A DNA stretch of 64,000 nt from Muricomes intestini (GCF_004346165.1 NZ_SLZZ01000002.1:62001-126000), one strand, 5' to 3'. Positions 27,639 through 37,334 are shown, numbered from the stretch's first letter. The notes: generated from the letters alone by a model not told the origin. A program made the numbers and translations.

Positions 27639-27769
27639 ATTCCCGCGAGCAACGAGCCAGGCAGAAATGCTTGTATTTCCATTTGGCGACTGCCGCGAGG
27701 GTCAAAGACCCCGCAGCTTGCTGCGTTGTAAGTTTGATGCCCCGTCAGCTTGCTGCGGGGTATTTGACT
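27639..27769 (+). repeat. Structured intergenic repeat B, copy 1
   Basis: About 131 bases match the reverse complement of 45915-46043 at roughly nine bases in ten. It starts ATTCCCGCGAGCAACGAG and ends in a GC-rich inverted repeat with GACCCCGCAGC and GCTGCGGGG arms. It separates a truncated isomerase gene from the sensor operon. Confidence 0.85.
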
Positions 27770-27783
27770 TTGTTCGGGCTATT

Positions 27784-28209
27784 CTATAATCCTTCACTTT
27801 CACTGCATTCATGGATAGCTTTAATTGCTGCAGCACTGTCAATTGACGGGTAAAGCTCAAACCCAACCATGTTTTGATAATGAATGTCTGACAGACATCT
27901 CATTACCGTGCGGAAATTAATAGCACCTGTACCCGGTTCTCCTCGCCCCGGTGCATCCGCTACATGTAAATAGCCGATAAATTCACCATATTTTTCAATC
28001 ATTTCACACACTTTTCCCTCATTGAGGTACATGTGATAAGCATCATACAGAATCTTCACATTATCTGAGCCCACCTCACGGACAAGATCAACCGACGTTG
28101 CTGTATCAATGAGAAAGTTTCCCAGATGATCTTTAACCACATTCAGAGCCTCCAGTACAAATGTAATACCTGCCTCCTCCATGCATTCACCCTTGTGCAT
28201 AATATGCAT
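27784..28209 (-). pseudogene. Hydroxypyruvate isomerase-like protein lacking its N-terminal half
   Basis: The frame encodes 141 residues matching only the C-terminal half of hydroxypyruvate isomerase/TIM-barrel epimerases: GITFVLEALNVVKDHLG, VKILYDAYHMYLNEG, GYLHVADAPGRGEPGTG and VGFELYPS. About 120 N-terminal residues with the first barrel strands are missing. Upstream lies AT-rich DNA with no trace of them. A product from the internal ATG would not make a barrel. It is best read as a 5' deletion remnant. Its end lies beside repeat B. Confidence 0.8.
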
Positions 28210-28387
28210 ATATTTATACCCTAAAAATCCCGGATTATATTTATTTTTAAGATATATATGCGTTACTTTGGATTATATCATTGCACTATTACCTGGTCAA
28301 TAGCATAACTTTAATTATTTTTATACATATTCCATATATTATTTTTAATAGCGGAGATTATATACGGTTAATTTTCATTTTAATACT

Positions 28388-28412
28388 TGTGCATTTCTCA
28401 TTATTATGCACA
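28388..28412. promoter_or_regulatory. Spaced inverted repeat upstream of the LacI gene
   Basis: TGTGCAT (28388-28394) and ATGCACA (28406-28412) form seven-base arms 11 bases apart, about 90 bases before the LacI start. A third copy of TGTGCAT lies at 28194-28200 at the start of the truncated isomerase. These may be operator half-sites for autoregulation. The rest of the 290-base AT-rich gap shows no gene. Confidence 0.4.
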
Positions 28413-28500
28413 TAATTCAATTGACCGATATAAATAAATGTATTATTCTTGTTTTAGCAAAAAGATCAATAATAAGTTTTACCAGAAGGGAGCATATTCC

Positions 28501-29523
28501 ATGATTACAACCCAAGAGCTTGCAGAATTGGCCGGGGTAAGCCAATCTACTGTATCAAGAAGCCTGCAGAATTCCTCACGCATTTCAATAGAGACAAAAA
28601 CTAAAGTACAGGAATTAGCAAAGCAGCATGGCTATATTATCAAGAGGAAACAGAAACATTTCACAAATAATGGGGGCATTGCAATTATTTTAGACATTGG
28701 CAGAATAACCACTCCTCTTGATCTCTATCTGGAATACTTATCAAATGAACTTATCAAACAGGTTGAAAGTCAGAATTACTATCCTATAATTCTGTCACAC
28801 GATGTTAATAATACTGATTCTTTCAAATATATTCAGTCTGTCATTGAAACAGGCAGCATTAAGGGAACTATTATTATTAACGACAATTATCATCCAGCGT
28901 TGGAAGAATATTTAAAGAACTTAAATATTCCACATATTTACACTCAGTATTTTTCACGCCCTATGAAGAAAAGTTTAAATATTGTTGATGTAGATCACTT
29001 TGCCGGTGGATTATTAGCTGCAAATCACTTACTCTCATTGGAGCACAGGAAAATTGCCACATTAACCTCCGTCGGCAGTGATTTTGATGAACGAACTGCC
29101 GGCTATTGCACCGCACTGAAAAGCAGTGGTCTCACCATCAATTCTGGCTGGATTGTCAAAACAGGACTCACCTATGCCGAAGGGTACGAGACAATGAGAA
29201 AAAATTGGGAAAAACTACAGGATTGTACTGCTTTTTTTGCACAGACAGACCGACTAGGTATTGCAGTGATTAATTATTTGACAGATCATGGGTACACAGT
29301 CCCTCAGCGATATTCAGTAATAGGCTTTGACGGAATTTACGAAGGCACTTATTGCCGGCCGAAATTAACCACTGTTATACAGCCGGTAGCCGAAATTGCC
29401 GAATCCAGCATGAATAGTCTTTCCCGGCTGCTCACTCAGAAAGATGGCGGTGCAACACACTTTTTTATTCAGCCCAGACTTTGTTTACGAAATTCTACTG
29501 CAAATGTATTTCTTCAGGAATAG
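28501..29523 (+). CDS. LacI-family transcriptional regulator
   Basis: This 340-residue repressor has an N-terminal helix-turn-helix (TTQELAELAGVSQSTVSRSLQ) with the hinge-helix region, then a periplasmic-binding-protein-like effector domain (GLLAANHLLSLEHRKIATL, SVIGFDGIYEG). It should bind a sugar or sugar-phosphate and control a nearby operon. AAGGGAG eight bases upstream fixes ATG 28501; an upstream in-frame ATG at 28438 lacks a site. It is divergent from the truncated isomerase and sensor operon, which are the likely targets together with itself. Confidence 0.92.
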   Translation: MITTQELAELAGVSQSTVSRSLQNSSRISIETKTKVQELAKQHGYIIKRKQKHFTNNGGIAIILDIGRITTPLDLYLEYLSNELIKQVESQNYYPIILSHDVNNTDSFKYIQSVIETGSIKGTIIINDNYHPALEEYLKNLNIPHIYTQYFSRPMKKSLNIVDVDHFAGGLLAANHLLSLEHRKIATLTSVGSDFDERTAGYCTALKSSGLTINSGWIVKTGLTYAEGYETMRKNWEKLQDCTAFFAQTDRLGIAVINYLTDHGYTVPQRYSVIGFDGIYEGTYCRPKLTTVIQPVAEIAESSMNSLSRLLTQKDGGATHFFIQPRLCLRNSTANVFLQE

Positions 29524-29611
29524 GGAAATTCCTTCAATTTCGTAATGGTCTTTCTCCCGTTTTCGTGTTATCATAGTTAGAGTTTGGATTTATTTACAAG
29601 GAGATTTTATT

Positions 29612-31342
29612 ATGAAATTGATGCTGCACTATCTAAAGCGATACAAACGCTATATATTTTTTAACATTCTGGCTGTCTTCGGTTTTGCTGCTGCTGAACT
29701 TGGAATCCCCACCATTGTATCCGAGATGATTGACAATGGTATTATTTTAAATGACAAGGGTTATATTTACAGGATGGGCCTTGTACTTTTGGCTGTGGCC
29801 ATTTTGGGAGGAATAGGCAATATTGTCCTGGCCTATGGCAGTGCCAGAGTAAGTACTTATATTGTAAGGGACATCCGCAACGATATTTTCAGAAAATCAC
29901 AGGAATATTCCCATACAGAATATAACAAATTCGGGGTTTCCAGTATGATTACCCGAACCACCAACGATGCCTTCGTTTTGATGCAGTTTATTAATGTTTT
30001 GCTGCGTACCGCACTTTTAACACCGATTATGATTTTCGTAAGCATGATTATGGTTGTCCGGACCAGTTTCTCCCTTTCTATGATAATCGGCGGCTGTATT
30101 CCCATCCTCTGCTTGGGAATTTATCTGATTGCAAAGAACAGCAAGCCCATCAGCGCCCGGCAGCAAAAGGGAATGGATAAATTAAACAGGATTTCCAGGG
30201 AAAACCTGAGCGGGGTACGTGTAATCCGTTCGTTTTGCAAGGATTCCTATGAAACGCAGCGTTTTTCCGACGCCAATGAAGATTACGCAAAAAATGCGAA
30301 AAAAATGTTCAGGCTTGTTTCTATTACTTACCCTGCTTTTTTTCTGCTGCTAAACATCGGGGTAGCCATAGTGTTTATAATCTCAAGCCATATGATTGAT
30401 GCCGGAACGCTTCAGGTGGGAAAACTTGTAGCATTTCAGGAGTATATGTTCCATGCTATGTTTTCTATGCTGATGTTTTCTATGGTTTTTATTATGTATC
30501 CGAAAGCAGATATCAGTGCAACCCGGATTCAGGAGCTGCTCGACGAAGAGCCAACTATTAGAAACCCGAAGAAACCTGTAACTGAAGGGGACGGCAGTAC
30601 TTCTCTTGTATTTGAACATGTATGCTTCCAATACCCAGACGGGGAGGCTCCCGTGCTGCATGATATCTCTTTTGAAGCTGGTAAGGGGGACACCATTGCA
30701 TTTATCGGCAGTACCGGAAGCGGCAAGAGTACACTGATAAACTTAATCCCTCGTTTCTATGATATTAGTTCGGGAAGCATACGAATTGATGGAGTTGATG
30801 TGCGCAAATATGACCTTGCTGCCCTCCGCAGGAAAATTGGTTTTATTCCCCAGAAGGCACTACTTTTCAGCGGAAGCATTCACGAAAATATCCGCTATGG
30901 AAAGCAGGACGCCGTCCGGGAAGAAGTGGAACAGGCTGCCAAAATAGCGGAAGCATACGATTTTATCACGGAGAAGCCTGGACAGTTTGAAGAAATGATT
31001 GAGGAAGGCGGGGCTAATATGTCCGGTGGACAGCGGCAGCGCCTGAGCATCGCCAGAGCCGTTGTGAGAAGGCCTGAAATCTATATTTTTGATGATTCCT
31101 TCTCCGCTCTGGACTTCAAAACCGATGCAAAGCTCCGCAAGAAATTGAAGGCAGAAACAACAGAGGCGATTACTCTGATGGTAGCCCAGCGCGTATCTTC
31201 CATTATGGAAGCCACAAAAATCATTGTATTAAACGAGGGTATGGTAGTAGGTACAGGTACTCACCGTGAGCTGTTAAAGGACTGCTCCATCTATCGCGAA
31301 ATCGCCGAAAGTCAGTTGTCAAAGGAGGACTTAGGCGCATGA
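29612..31342 (+). CDS. ABC exporter half-transporter (membrane domain plus ATPase), subunit A
   Basis: This 576-residue half-transporter has an N-terminal six-helix membrane domain and a C-terminal ABC ATPase with Walker A GSTGSGKST, Q-loop GFIPQKALLF, signature MSGGQRQR and Walker B IYIFDDSFSALD. The catalytic Glu after Walker B is Asp here, a mark of the degenerate nucleotide site in heterodimeric exporters. CAAGGAG precedes the ATG. Its stop overlaps the start of the partner gene by four bases (ATGA). The pair probably exports drugs, lipids or peptides; no substrate gene is nearby. Confidence 0.94.
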   Translation: MKLMLHYLKRYKRYIFFNILAVFGFAAAELGIPTIVSEMIDNGIILNDKGYIYRMGLVLLAVAILGGIGNIVLAYGSARVSTYIVRDIRNDIFRKSQEYSHTEYNKFGVSSMITRTTNDAFVLMQFINVLLRTALLTPIMIFVSMIMVVRTSFSLSMIIGGCIPILCLGIYLIAKNSKPISARQQKGMDKLNRISRENLSGVRVIRSFCKDSYETQRFSDANEDYAKNAKKMFRLVSITYPAFFLLLNIGVAIVFIISSHMIDAGTLQVGKLVAFQEYMFHAMFSMLMFSMVFIMYPKADISATRIQELLDEEPTIRNPKKPVTEGDGSTSLVFEHVCFQYPDGEAPVLHDISFEAGKGDTIAFIGSTGSGKSTLINLIPRFYDISSGSIRIDGVDVRKYDLAALRRKIGFIPQKALLFSGSIHENIRYGKQDAVREEVEQAAKIAEAYDFITEKPGQFEEMIEEGGANMSGGQRQRLSIARAVVRRPEIYIFDDSFSALDFKTDAKLRKKLKAETTEAITLMVAQRVSSIMEATKIIVLNEGMVVGTGTHRELLKDCSIYREIAESQLSKEDLGA

Positions 31343-33087
31343 AAAAGAAAACAGGCCTTATACGGCTGATTCCTTACCTAAAGAGACATGGCCTGAAAGT
31401 CATCATTGCTATTTTGCTGATTATCACAGCTGCTATTTTAATGGTAACCAGTCCATACCTGGAAGGAATGATTACAACCCAGCTTTTTTCCGATGTCACA
31501 GCCGGCCATGGAGTCAATTTTACCAAGATTGCAAAAATCATAGCAGGCCTCATCGTTATTTATTTTACTGAAGCTTTCTGTAACCTCTGTTATCAGTTTC
31601 TCCTGACAGACGCCATCCAGAATACAATGATGGATCTGCGAAATGAAGTAGAAGGGAAAATCAGACGGCTGCCCATCGCCTTTTTTGACACCCGTCCCCT
31701 GGGAGATACCTTAAGTAGAATTACAAATGATGTAGATACAATTTCAAATGCTCTGCAGCAAAGTTTTTCTCAGATATTAAATGCCATATTAGGCTTAAGC
31801 CTTGCCATGTTTATGATGTTTCGCATCCAGTGGAAAATGGCGCTGATTGCTGTGTTGATTATTGTGTTTTCCGCAGTCATTTCCAAACTTATTGTCAGCA
31901 GATCCCAGCCTCTCTTTCAAAGACAGCAGAATGCACTGGGACAGCTAAACGGAATTGTTCAGGAAAAATATACCGGTTTTAACGAGATTAAACTTTTTGG
32001 AAAGCAGGAAGATGCTTTTCAAGAATTTAAAGAGGCGAACGAAAGCCTGTGCCAAAATGGATTTAAGGCCCATTTCATCAGCGGCCTCATGTCCCCTTTA
32101 GTATCCTTTATCACCTATATAGGTATCGGTTTTGTGGCAATCTTGGGTGCACTTTATGCCATGTCGGGAGTCATCGCAGTGGGTCAGCTTCAATCCTTTA
32201 TCCGCTATATCTGGCAGGTGAACCAGCCTCTTTCCCAAATTACGCAGCTTTCAGGTGCCATTCAGGCCTCTGTAGCCGCCGTCCACAGAGTATTTGATTT
32301 TTTGGATGAAGAGGAAGAAGCCGATGACGCGGACTGCCATGCTTTAGAAGGTCCGACGAAGGGCAATGTAGATTTTGAAAATGTTTATTTTTCCTACACT
32401 CCAGAAAAGCCGCTGCTCCAGGGCGTAAATGCAAATGTAAAAAGTGGTCAGATGGTAGCCATTGTAGGACCTACCGGTGTTGGAAAAACAACACTCATTA
32501 ATCTGCTGATGCGCTTCTACGATGTCACCGGAGGCAGTATTAAAATAGACGGCATAGATATCCGCCATATGAAGAGAGAAGAACTCCGCTCACAATTTGG
32601 CATGGTGCTGCAGGACACCTGGCTTTTTAAAGGCACAATATTAGAAAACATTGCTTATGGAAAGGACGATGCGACGGGAGAAGAAATCACGAACGCCGCG
32701 AAGGTTGCAAACGTACACCATTTCATCAGGACTCTGCCGGACGGTTATAATATGGTGTTGAACGAAGAAGCAAACAACATTTCCCAGGGAGAAAAACAGC
32801 TTCTCACCATCGCCCGGGCTGTACTTTGTAATCCTTCTATCCTGATTCTGGATGAAGCTACAAGTTCTGTGGACACAAGACTGGAGCAGATGCTGCAGGA
32901 TGCAATGCAGAAGATTATGAAGGGACGCACCTCCTTTGTAATTGCACACAGATTGTCAACTATTAAAAATGCAGATTTGATACTTGTAATGCAGGACGGC
33001 AATATCGTGGAACAGGGAACTCATAAAGAATTGCTGGAAAAGAAAGGCTATTACGAGCAATTGTATTACGCCCAGTTTGCCAACTAA
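31339..33087 (+). CDS. ABC exporter half-transporter, subunit B
   Basis: This 582-residue partner has an N-terminal membrane domain and an ATPase with Walker A GPTGVGKTT, Walker B ILILDEATSSVD (canonical Glu) and a degenerate signature ISQGEKQ in place of LSGGQ. Together with the Asp in subunit A this gives one active and one degenerate ATP site, as in TM287/288, LmrCD and BmrCD. It is translationally coupled to subunit A by a four-base overlap. A clear terminator follows at 33092. Confidence 0.94.
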   Translation: MKKKTGLIRLIPYLKRHGLKVIIAILLIITAAILMVTSPYLEGMITTQLFSDVTAGHGVNFTKIAKIIAGLIVIYFTEAFCNLCYQFLLTDAIQNTMMDLRNEVEGKIRRLPIAFFDTRPLGDTLSRITNDVDTISNALQQSFSQILNAILGLSLAMFMMFRIQWKMALIAVLIIVFSAVISKLIVSRSQPLFQRQQNALGQLNGIVQEKYTGFNEIKLFGKQEDAFQEFKEANESLCQNGFKAHFISGLMSPLVSFITYIGIGFVAILGALYAMSGVIAVGQLQSFIRYIWQVNQPLSQITQLSGAIQASVAAVHRVFDFLDEEEEADDADCHALEGPTKGNVDFENVYFSYTPEKPLLQGVNANVKSGQMVAIVGPTGVGKTTLINLLMRFYDVTGGSIKIDGIDIRHMKREELRSQFGMVLQDTWLFKGTILENIAYGKDDATGEEITNAAKVANVHHFIRTLPDGYNMVLNEEANNISQGEKQLLTIARAVLCNPSILILDEATSSVDTRLEQMLQDAMQKIMKGRTSFVIAHRLSTIKNADLILVMQDGNIVEQGTHKELLEKKGYYEQLYYAQFAN

Positions 33088-33091
33088 AAGA

Positions 33092-33125
33092 TCTGCCGGC
33101 TGATATCCCGGCAGACCTTTTAATT
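33092..33125 (+). terminator. Intrinsic terminator after the ABC exporter operon
   Basis: TCTGCCGG (33092-33099) pairs perfectly with CCGGCAGA (33108-33115) and is followed by CCTTTTAATTT. It starts four bases after the stop codon. Confidence 0.85.
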
Positions 33126-33201
33126 TACTAATGCAAAAACTTTTAATAATATTCTCGCTAATTAATAATTTATCATTTTCTATCCTCATAAGCAGTTCCT
33201 G

Positions 33202-33210
33202 CATATAATA
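33202..33210 (+). promoter_or_regulatory. Candidate sigma-K -10 element before dpaA
   Basis: CATATAATA fits the sigma-K -10 form CATAnnnTA and lies about 31 bases before the dpaA start. It also contains TATAAT, so a vegetative promoter is not excluded. No clear -35 AC motif was found at the expected spacing. Mother-cell expression is expected for dipicolinate synthase. Confidence 0.4.
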
Positions 33211-33241
33211 AATAAAATTGTGTCTTATCAGGAGTTTTACG

Positions 33242-34135
33242 ATGGAATACCCTCAATACGATTATGCAGTCATCGGCGGAGATATGCGGCAGGTCTATCT
33301 GGCGGAGGAATTAAGCAGTTCTCAGACACAGGTCTGCCATTATGCACTGATGACAGAACCCGATAAACGCAGATGTGGGCCGGATTCTCAAATCTTTGCC
33401 GCAGACTCTCTTAAAGGTGCCTGCAGCACCTCACGCTGTGTCATATGCCCGATTCCTCTGAGCAGAGGTGGTGCATATCTCAATCAAAGTGCATCCCTAG
33501 AAGATGTATCCCTAGTTTCTATTCTAACAGCATTACAGCCCAGACAATATTTTTTTGCCGGATGTATCCCTGAAAACTTCAGAAACTTTGCAGTTGAAAA
33601 AGGGGTTTCTGTTTTTGATTTTATGCAGAACGATACACTTGCCGTATATAACACAATTGCCACTGCCGAAGGAGCCATATGTGAAGCAATTTTGCGAAGT
33701 TCCATGAATCTGAACCAGAGCCGGTGCGCCGTTCTTGGATATGGGAAATGTGGAGCTACATTGGTTTCCTATTTGAAGGGAATGTTTTGCCGGGTATACA
33801 CCTTTTGCAACAATCCCGGGAAATGTGCCCGGGCCGCTATTGTCTCCGATGATACCGGAGATATAGAGGACTTCAAAAAAGGTGCAAAGGATTTTGACTT
33901 CATCTTCAACACAATCCCTGCGCTTGTTATCTCATCAGATACTTTGGAGGTTATGAAGCCCTCCGTCACCATTATTGATATTGCTTCCGCCCCCGGCGGA
34001 GTAGATTACCAAGCCGCCAAAGCTCTTGGTAAAACTGCGGCATTGTGCCCCGGCCTTCCCGGAAAATATGCACCCTCTTCATCAGCAAAGGCCCTAAAGA
34101 AATCTATTGAGAATATATTATCTCAGAAGAAATAG
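33242..34135 (+). CDS. dpaA: Dipicolinate synthase subunit A
   Basis: This 297-residue NAD(P)-binding subunit, with DpaB, makes dipicolinate (pyridine-2,6-dicarboxylate) from dihydrodipicolinate in the mother cell for loading into spores. Evidence includes the N-terminal YDYAVIGGDMRQVYLAEEL, the Rossmann segment CAVLGYGKCGATLVSYLKG, and the C-terminal IIDIASAPGGVDYQAAK and LCPGLPGKYAPSSSAK, all characteristic of SpoVFA. AGGAG seven bases ahead sets ATG 33242. It is followed 38 bases later by dpaB and then asnB. Its presence shows the organism can form endospores. Confidence 0.93.
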   Translation: MEYPQYDYAVIGGDMRQVYLAEELSSSQTQVCHYALMTEPDKRRCGPDSQIFAADSLKGACSTSRCVICPIPLSRGGAYLNQSASLEDVSLVSILTALQPRQYFFAGCIPENFRNFAVEKGVSVFDFMQNDTLAVYNTIATAEGAICEAILRSSMNLNQSRCAVLGYGKCGATLVSYLKGMFCRVYTFCNNPGKCARAAIVSDDTGDIEDFKKGAKDFDFIFNTIPALVISSDTLEVMKPSVTIIDIASAPGGVDYQAAKALGKTAALCPGLPGKYAPSSSAKALKKSIENILSQKK

Positions 34136-34173
34136 CAGACAAAACAACAACAATAAAACTAGGAGTGATTTGA

Positions 34174-34752
34174 ATGTCTTTAAAAGGAAAAACCATTGGA
34201 GTTGCACTAACCGGCTCCTTTTGTACTTACGATAAAGTCTTCACGGAACTTCAAAAGCTTGCAGATGAGGGGGCACTGGTACAGACCATTTTCTCAGATG
34301 CGGCCGGCAGCATAGACACCCGTTTTGGAAGAGCAGAGAATTTTGTTGAAAAAGCAGAAGAAATTACAGGAGTGAAACCGATGATGACCATATCCGAAGC
34401 AGAACCAATCGGCCCTGGCAATCTGCTGGATATTCTTGTGCTTCTCCCCTGTACCGGCAATACTATCGCAAAACTCGCCAACGGCATTACCGACACTCCG
34501 GCTTTGATGGCAGCAAAAGCTCATCTTAGAAATAGTAAGCCTCTGCTTATCTCCATTTCTACAAACGATGCTCTAGGTATGAATATGAAAAATATAGGCC
34601 TGCTGCTAAATGCCAAAAATGTGTACTTTGTCCCTTTCGGACAGGATAATCCTAAAAAGAAACCCAATTCTATGATTGCACACACCGACCTTCTGATTCC
34701 CTCTCTAGAAGCAGCTTTGGAGGGCAGACAATATCAACCTATCATCCAGTAA
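34174..34752 (+). CDS. dpaB: Dipicolinate synthase subunit B (flavoprotein-like)
   Basis: This 192-residue flavoprotein-family subunit partners DpaA. Typical segments are GKTIGVALTGSFCTYDKVF, DAAGSIDTRFGRAE, LLPCTGNTIAKLANGITDTP and FVPFGQDNPKKKPNSMIA. Length and order match SpoVFB. AGGAGTGATTTGA precedes the ATG. It lies between dpaA and asnB on the same strand with short gaps, so all three are probably cotranscribed during sporulation. Confidence 0.94.
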   Translation: MSLKGKTIGVALTGSFCTYDKVFTELQKLADEGALVQTIFSDAAGSIDTRFGRAENFVEKAEEITGVKPMMTISEAEPIGPGNLLDILVLLPCTGNTIAKLANGITDTPALMAAKAHLRNSKPLLISISTNDALGMNMKNIGLLLNAKNVYFVPFGQDNPKKKPNSMIAHTDLLIPSLEAALEGRQYQPIIQ

Positions 34753-34785
34753 ACCATTCATATACAGAAAAAAGGAGAAGAAAGA

Positions 34786-36636
34786 ATGTGCGGAATTGCC
34801 GGATTTTTTAATCCTTACGTAGATTACATGGCGGAGAAACCTAAATGGAAAGGTATTCTAGAGAAAATGAACCGTGTCCAAAAACGCAGAGGTCCCGATG
34901 ATGAAGGAACTTACTTAAGCTCCCTGTGCGGTCTGGCCCATGTGCGCCTTGAAATCATTGATTTGGTCACGGGACAACAACCCATGGTACGAAAAAGGCA
35001 GGGACGGGAATGTGTCATTGTCTTCAACGGTGAGATTTACAATATGGCTGAATTAAAGGCAGAGCTCTTACTGGAAGGAGCAGACTTTCAGACTGCCAGC
35101 GATACAGAGGTGATTTTGGAAGGCTACATGCTCCACGGAAAAGACTATATCAAAAAGCTGAACGGTATTTTTGCAATCGCGCTCTGGGACTCTGCCGCCA
35201 GTGAACTTTATCTGTTCCGCGACCGGCTGGGTGTCAAACCACTATTTTATAGCATGACGGGCAAAACCCTTGTCTTTGCCTCAGAAATAAAGGGACTTCT
35301 GGCCTACCCCGATATTACACCTGTCATTGATAAGGAAGGACTTTGCGAAATCTTTGCTCTCGGTCCCGCAAAAACTTATGGCAAAGGTGTATTTAAAAAT
35401 GTACTGGAGGTTCTGCCCGGGGAATGTATTACCTTCGACCGCACTTCCTGCAATAAAGAATTCTATTGGACTCTTAAAAGCCGTCCTCATGAGGATTCTT
35501 TTGCACAGACCATTGAAAAAACTGCATGGCTTGTAGAGGATGCCGTTAAAAAGCAGATGCTCTCCGATATTCCCATCAGTACCTTTCTCTCCGGCGGTGT
35601 GGACAGCAGCTTGGTGACAGCTATCTGCGCCAGGGAATTAAAGAAACAGGGGAAAATTCTGAACACATTTTCCTTTGACTTCCAGAACAATGATAAATAC
35701 TTTAAGTCCAACTCGTTCCAGCCCAGCCAGGATAGGCCATATGTAGAGCAGATGGTAGATTTTGCGGGAACGAACCACCATTTTCTGGAATGCACGAACC
35801 AGAACCAGCTGGATTGTCTGTACAAAACAGTAGATGCCAGAGACCTTCCCTGTATGGCAGATGTGGAATCTTCCCTGCTGTATTTCTGCTCAAAGGTAAC
35901 CGATTACAACAAAGTTACCTTGACCGGTGAATGTGCAGATGAAATTTTTGGCGGATACCCGTGGTTCCACAGCCAAAAGGCTTTTCAGACCGATGCTTTC
36001 CCCTGGTCCGACGATATGGGCCCCAGGCAGGTGCTCTTATCTGACAGTTTGATTCAGGAACTGCATATGGAAGAATATGCCCATGCTGCTTATGAGAAAA
36101 CCATCGGCGAAACCCCGGTTCTTCCAGAAGATACCCCGGAGGAAAAAAGGCGCCGGGAAATTTCTTATCTGAACCTGCGCTGGTTCATGGTCACCCTTCT
36201 GGACAGGATGGACCGCACCAGTATGTACAATGGGCTGGAAGCAAGGGTTCCTCTGGCCGATTACAGGATTGTAGAGTATGTTTTTAATGTTCCATGGCAT
36301 ATGAAATGCCCCGGCGGTATTGTAAAAGGGCTGCTGCGCCACGCCGGAGAGGGACTTCTCCCCAAGGAGGTGCTGTGGCGGAGAAAAAGTCCTTATCCCA
36401 AAACCTACGACCCCGCGTACGAAAAACTGCTTGGGCAACAGTTAAAAGAGGTTTTGGCTGATTCCAATGCCCCTGTGCGTACATTACTTGACAAAAAGAA
36501 GGTGGATACTTTCCTGAACAGTTCCTCCGATTACGGGAAACCCTGGTACGGTCAATTGATGGCAGGCCCACAGATGTTGGCTTATATGCTGCAGGTAAAT
36601 TACTGGCTTAAAAAATACCATGTGCAAATCCTATAA
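34786..36636 (+). CDS. asnB: Asparagine synthase (glutamine-hydrolysing)
   Basis: This 616-residue enzyme makes asparagine from aspartate, ATP and glutamine. The N-terminal class II glutaminase begins MCGIAGFF, so Cys2 is the nucleophile, with RGPDDEG and VFNGEIYN following. The synthetase domain has the PP-loop SGGVDSS near residue 267 and LTGECADEIFGGYPW further on. AAAGGAGAAGAAAGA precedes the ATG. Its place 33 bases after dpaB is notable. It may be a sporulation-associated AsnO-like enzyme (Bacillus asnO is sporulation-linked) or simply share the transcript. Confidence 0.93.
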   Translation: MCGIAGFFNPYVDYMAEKPKWKGILEKMNRVQKRRGPDDEGTYLSSLCGLAHVRLEIIDLVTGQQPMVRKRQGRECVIVFNGEIYNMAELKAELLLEGADFQTASDTEVILEGYMLHGKDYIKKLNGIFAIALWDSAASELYLFRDRLGVKPLFYSMTGKTLVFASEIKGLLAYPDITPVIDKEGLCEIFALGPAKTYGKGVFKNVLEVLPGECITFDRTSCNKEFYWTLKSRPHEDSFAQTIEKTAWLVEDAVKKQMLSDIPISTFLSGGVDSSLVTAICARELKKQGKILNTFSFDFQNNDKYFKSNSFQPSQDRPYVEQMVDFAGTNHHFLECTNQNQLDCLYKTVDARDLPCMADVESSLLYFCSKVTDYNKVTLTGECADEIFGGYPWFHSQKAFQTDAFPWSDDMGPRQVLLSDSLIQELHMEEYAHAAYEKTIGETPVLPEDTPEEKRRREISYLNLRWFMVTLLDRMDRTSMYNGLEARVPLADYRIVEYVFNVPWHMKCPGGIVKGLLRHAGEGLLPKEVLWRRKSPYPKTYDPAYEKLLGQQLKEVLADSNAPVRTLLDKKKVDTFLNSSSDYGKPWYGQLMAGPQMLAYMLQVNYWLKKYHVQIL

Positions 36637-36656
36637 AGATATCAGCTTCCAACTTT

Positions 36657-37334
36657 TTACTTTTCCAGATCTTCTTTAATAAACATAAGTACAAATCCTA
36701 TAAACAGTAAGGCTGCAGCTATCCAGATAGCCCTTAAGCCTACGTGCATACTCATTACAGCACCTACAGCTGCACCCACCGCAAAGATAAAAATAACAAG
36801 ATAATAATGCATGCTCTTTTTTCTCAGGACCTTGTCCTTTGTGATATGGTATTTGCACAGCAAAGCCGTAGCATTACGCATATTTCCTATGCACATGGTA
36901 GTGGCGGAGGGCATTCCCTTAAATTTGCGAAATCCATTGACCTGCATCGCACAGGCAAAAGACAAGATAACATTTGCCGGCACATCCATAGAATGAGGCA
37001 GAAGCCCCACAATAATCAGCAGGACAGCCTCCGCAAGCAGTACGATCTGCCTCCAGTGGATTTTCTGGTATTCTTTCCACAGATGATGTACCCATTCTGT
37101 CACATATACCCCTCCGATAAATGCAGTCAAAGGCAACAGATATCGCAGGGCAGCCTGAAAGTTCCTCTGGGCCAGATTCTGCCCCAGCAATACAATATTT
37201 CCGGTCTGGGCATTGGCGAATACCTCCCCCCTAATATTATAGGAATAGGCATCCTGGAACCCACCCGCCAGTGTCAAAAATACAGCCAGAAGCATGGATT
37301 CTGACATCTGTTGTTTTGTTTTCAGCTTTAGCAT
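36657..37334 (-). CDS. YoaK-family (DUF1275) membrane protein
   Basis: This 225-residue protein has about six hydrophobic helices and the family signatures LTLAGGFQDAYSY, FANAQTGNIVLLG and NVILSFACAMQVNGFRK. Its role is unknown, though some members are linked to transport or stress. ATG 37334 follows AGGAGG by eight bases. It converges on asnB with only 20 bases between the stops and diverges from the aminotransferase leader. Confidence 0.9.
   Translation of the reverse strand: MLKLKTKQQMSESMLLAVFLTLAGGFQDAYSYNIRGEVFANAQTGNIVLLGQNLAQRNFQAALRYLLPLTAFIGGVYVTEWVHHLWKEYQKIHWRQIVLLAEAVLLIIVGLLPHSMDVPANVILSFACAMQVNGFRKFKGMPSATTMCIGNMRNATALLCKYHITKDKVLRKKSMHYYLVIFIFAVGAAVGAVMSMHVGLRAIWIAAALLFIGFVLMFIKEDLEK

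Noticed and set aside
27510-27853. Plus-strand frames that include peptides such as RLPRGSKTPQLAAL
   Set aside because: The same peptide arises from repeat B at 46 kb in another frame context, so it reflects the repeat rather than a gene.
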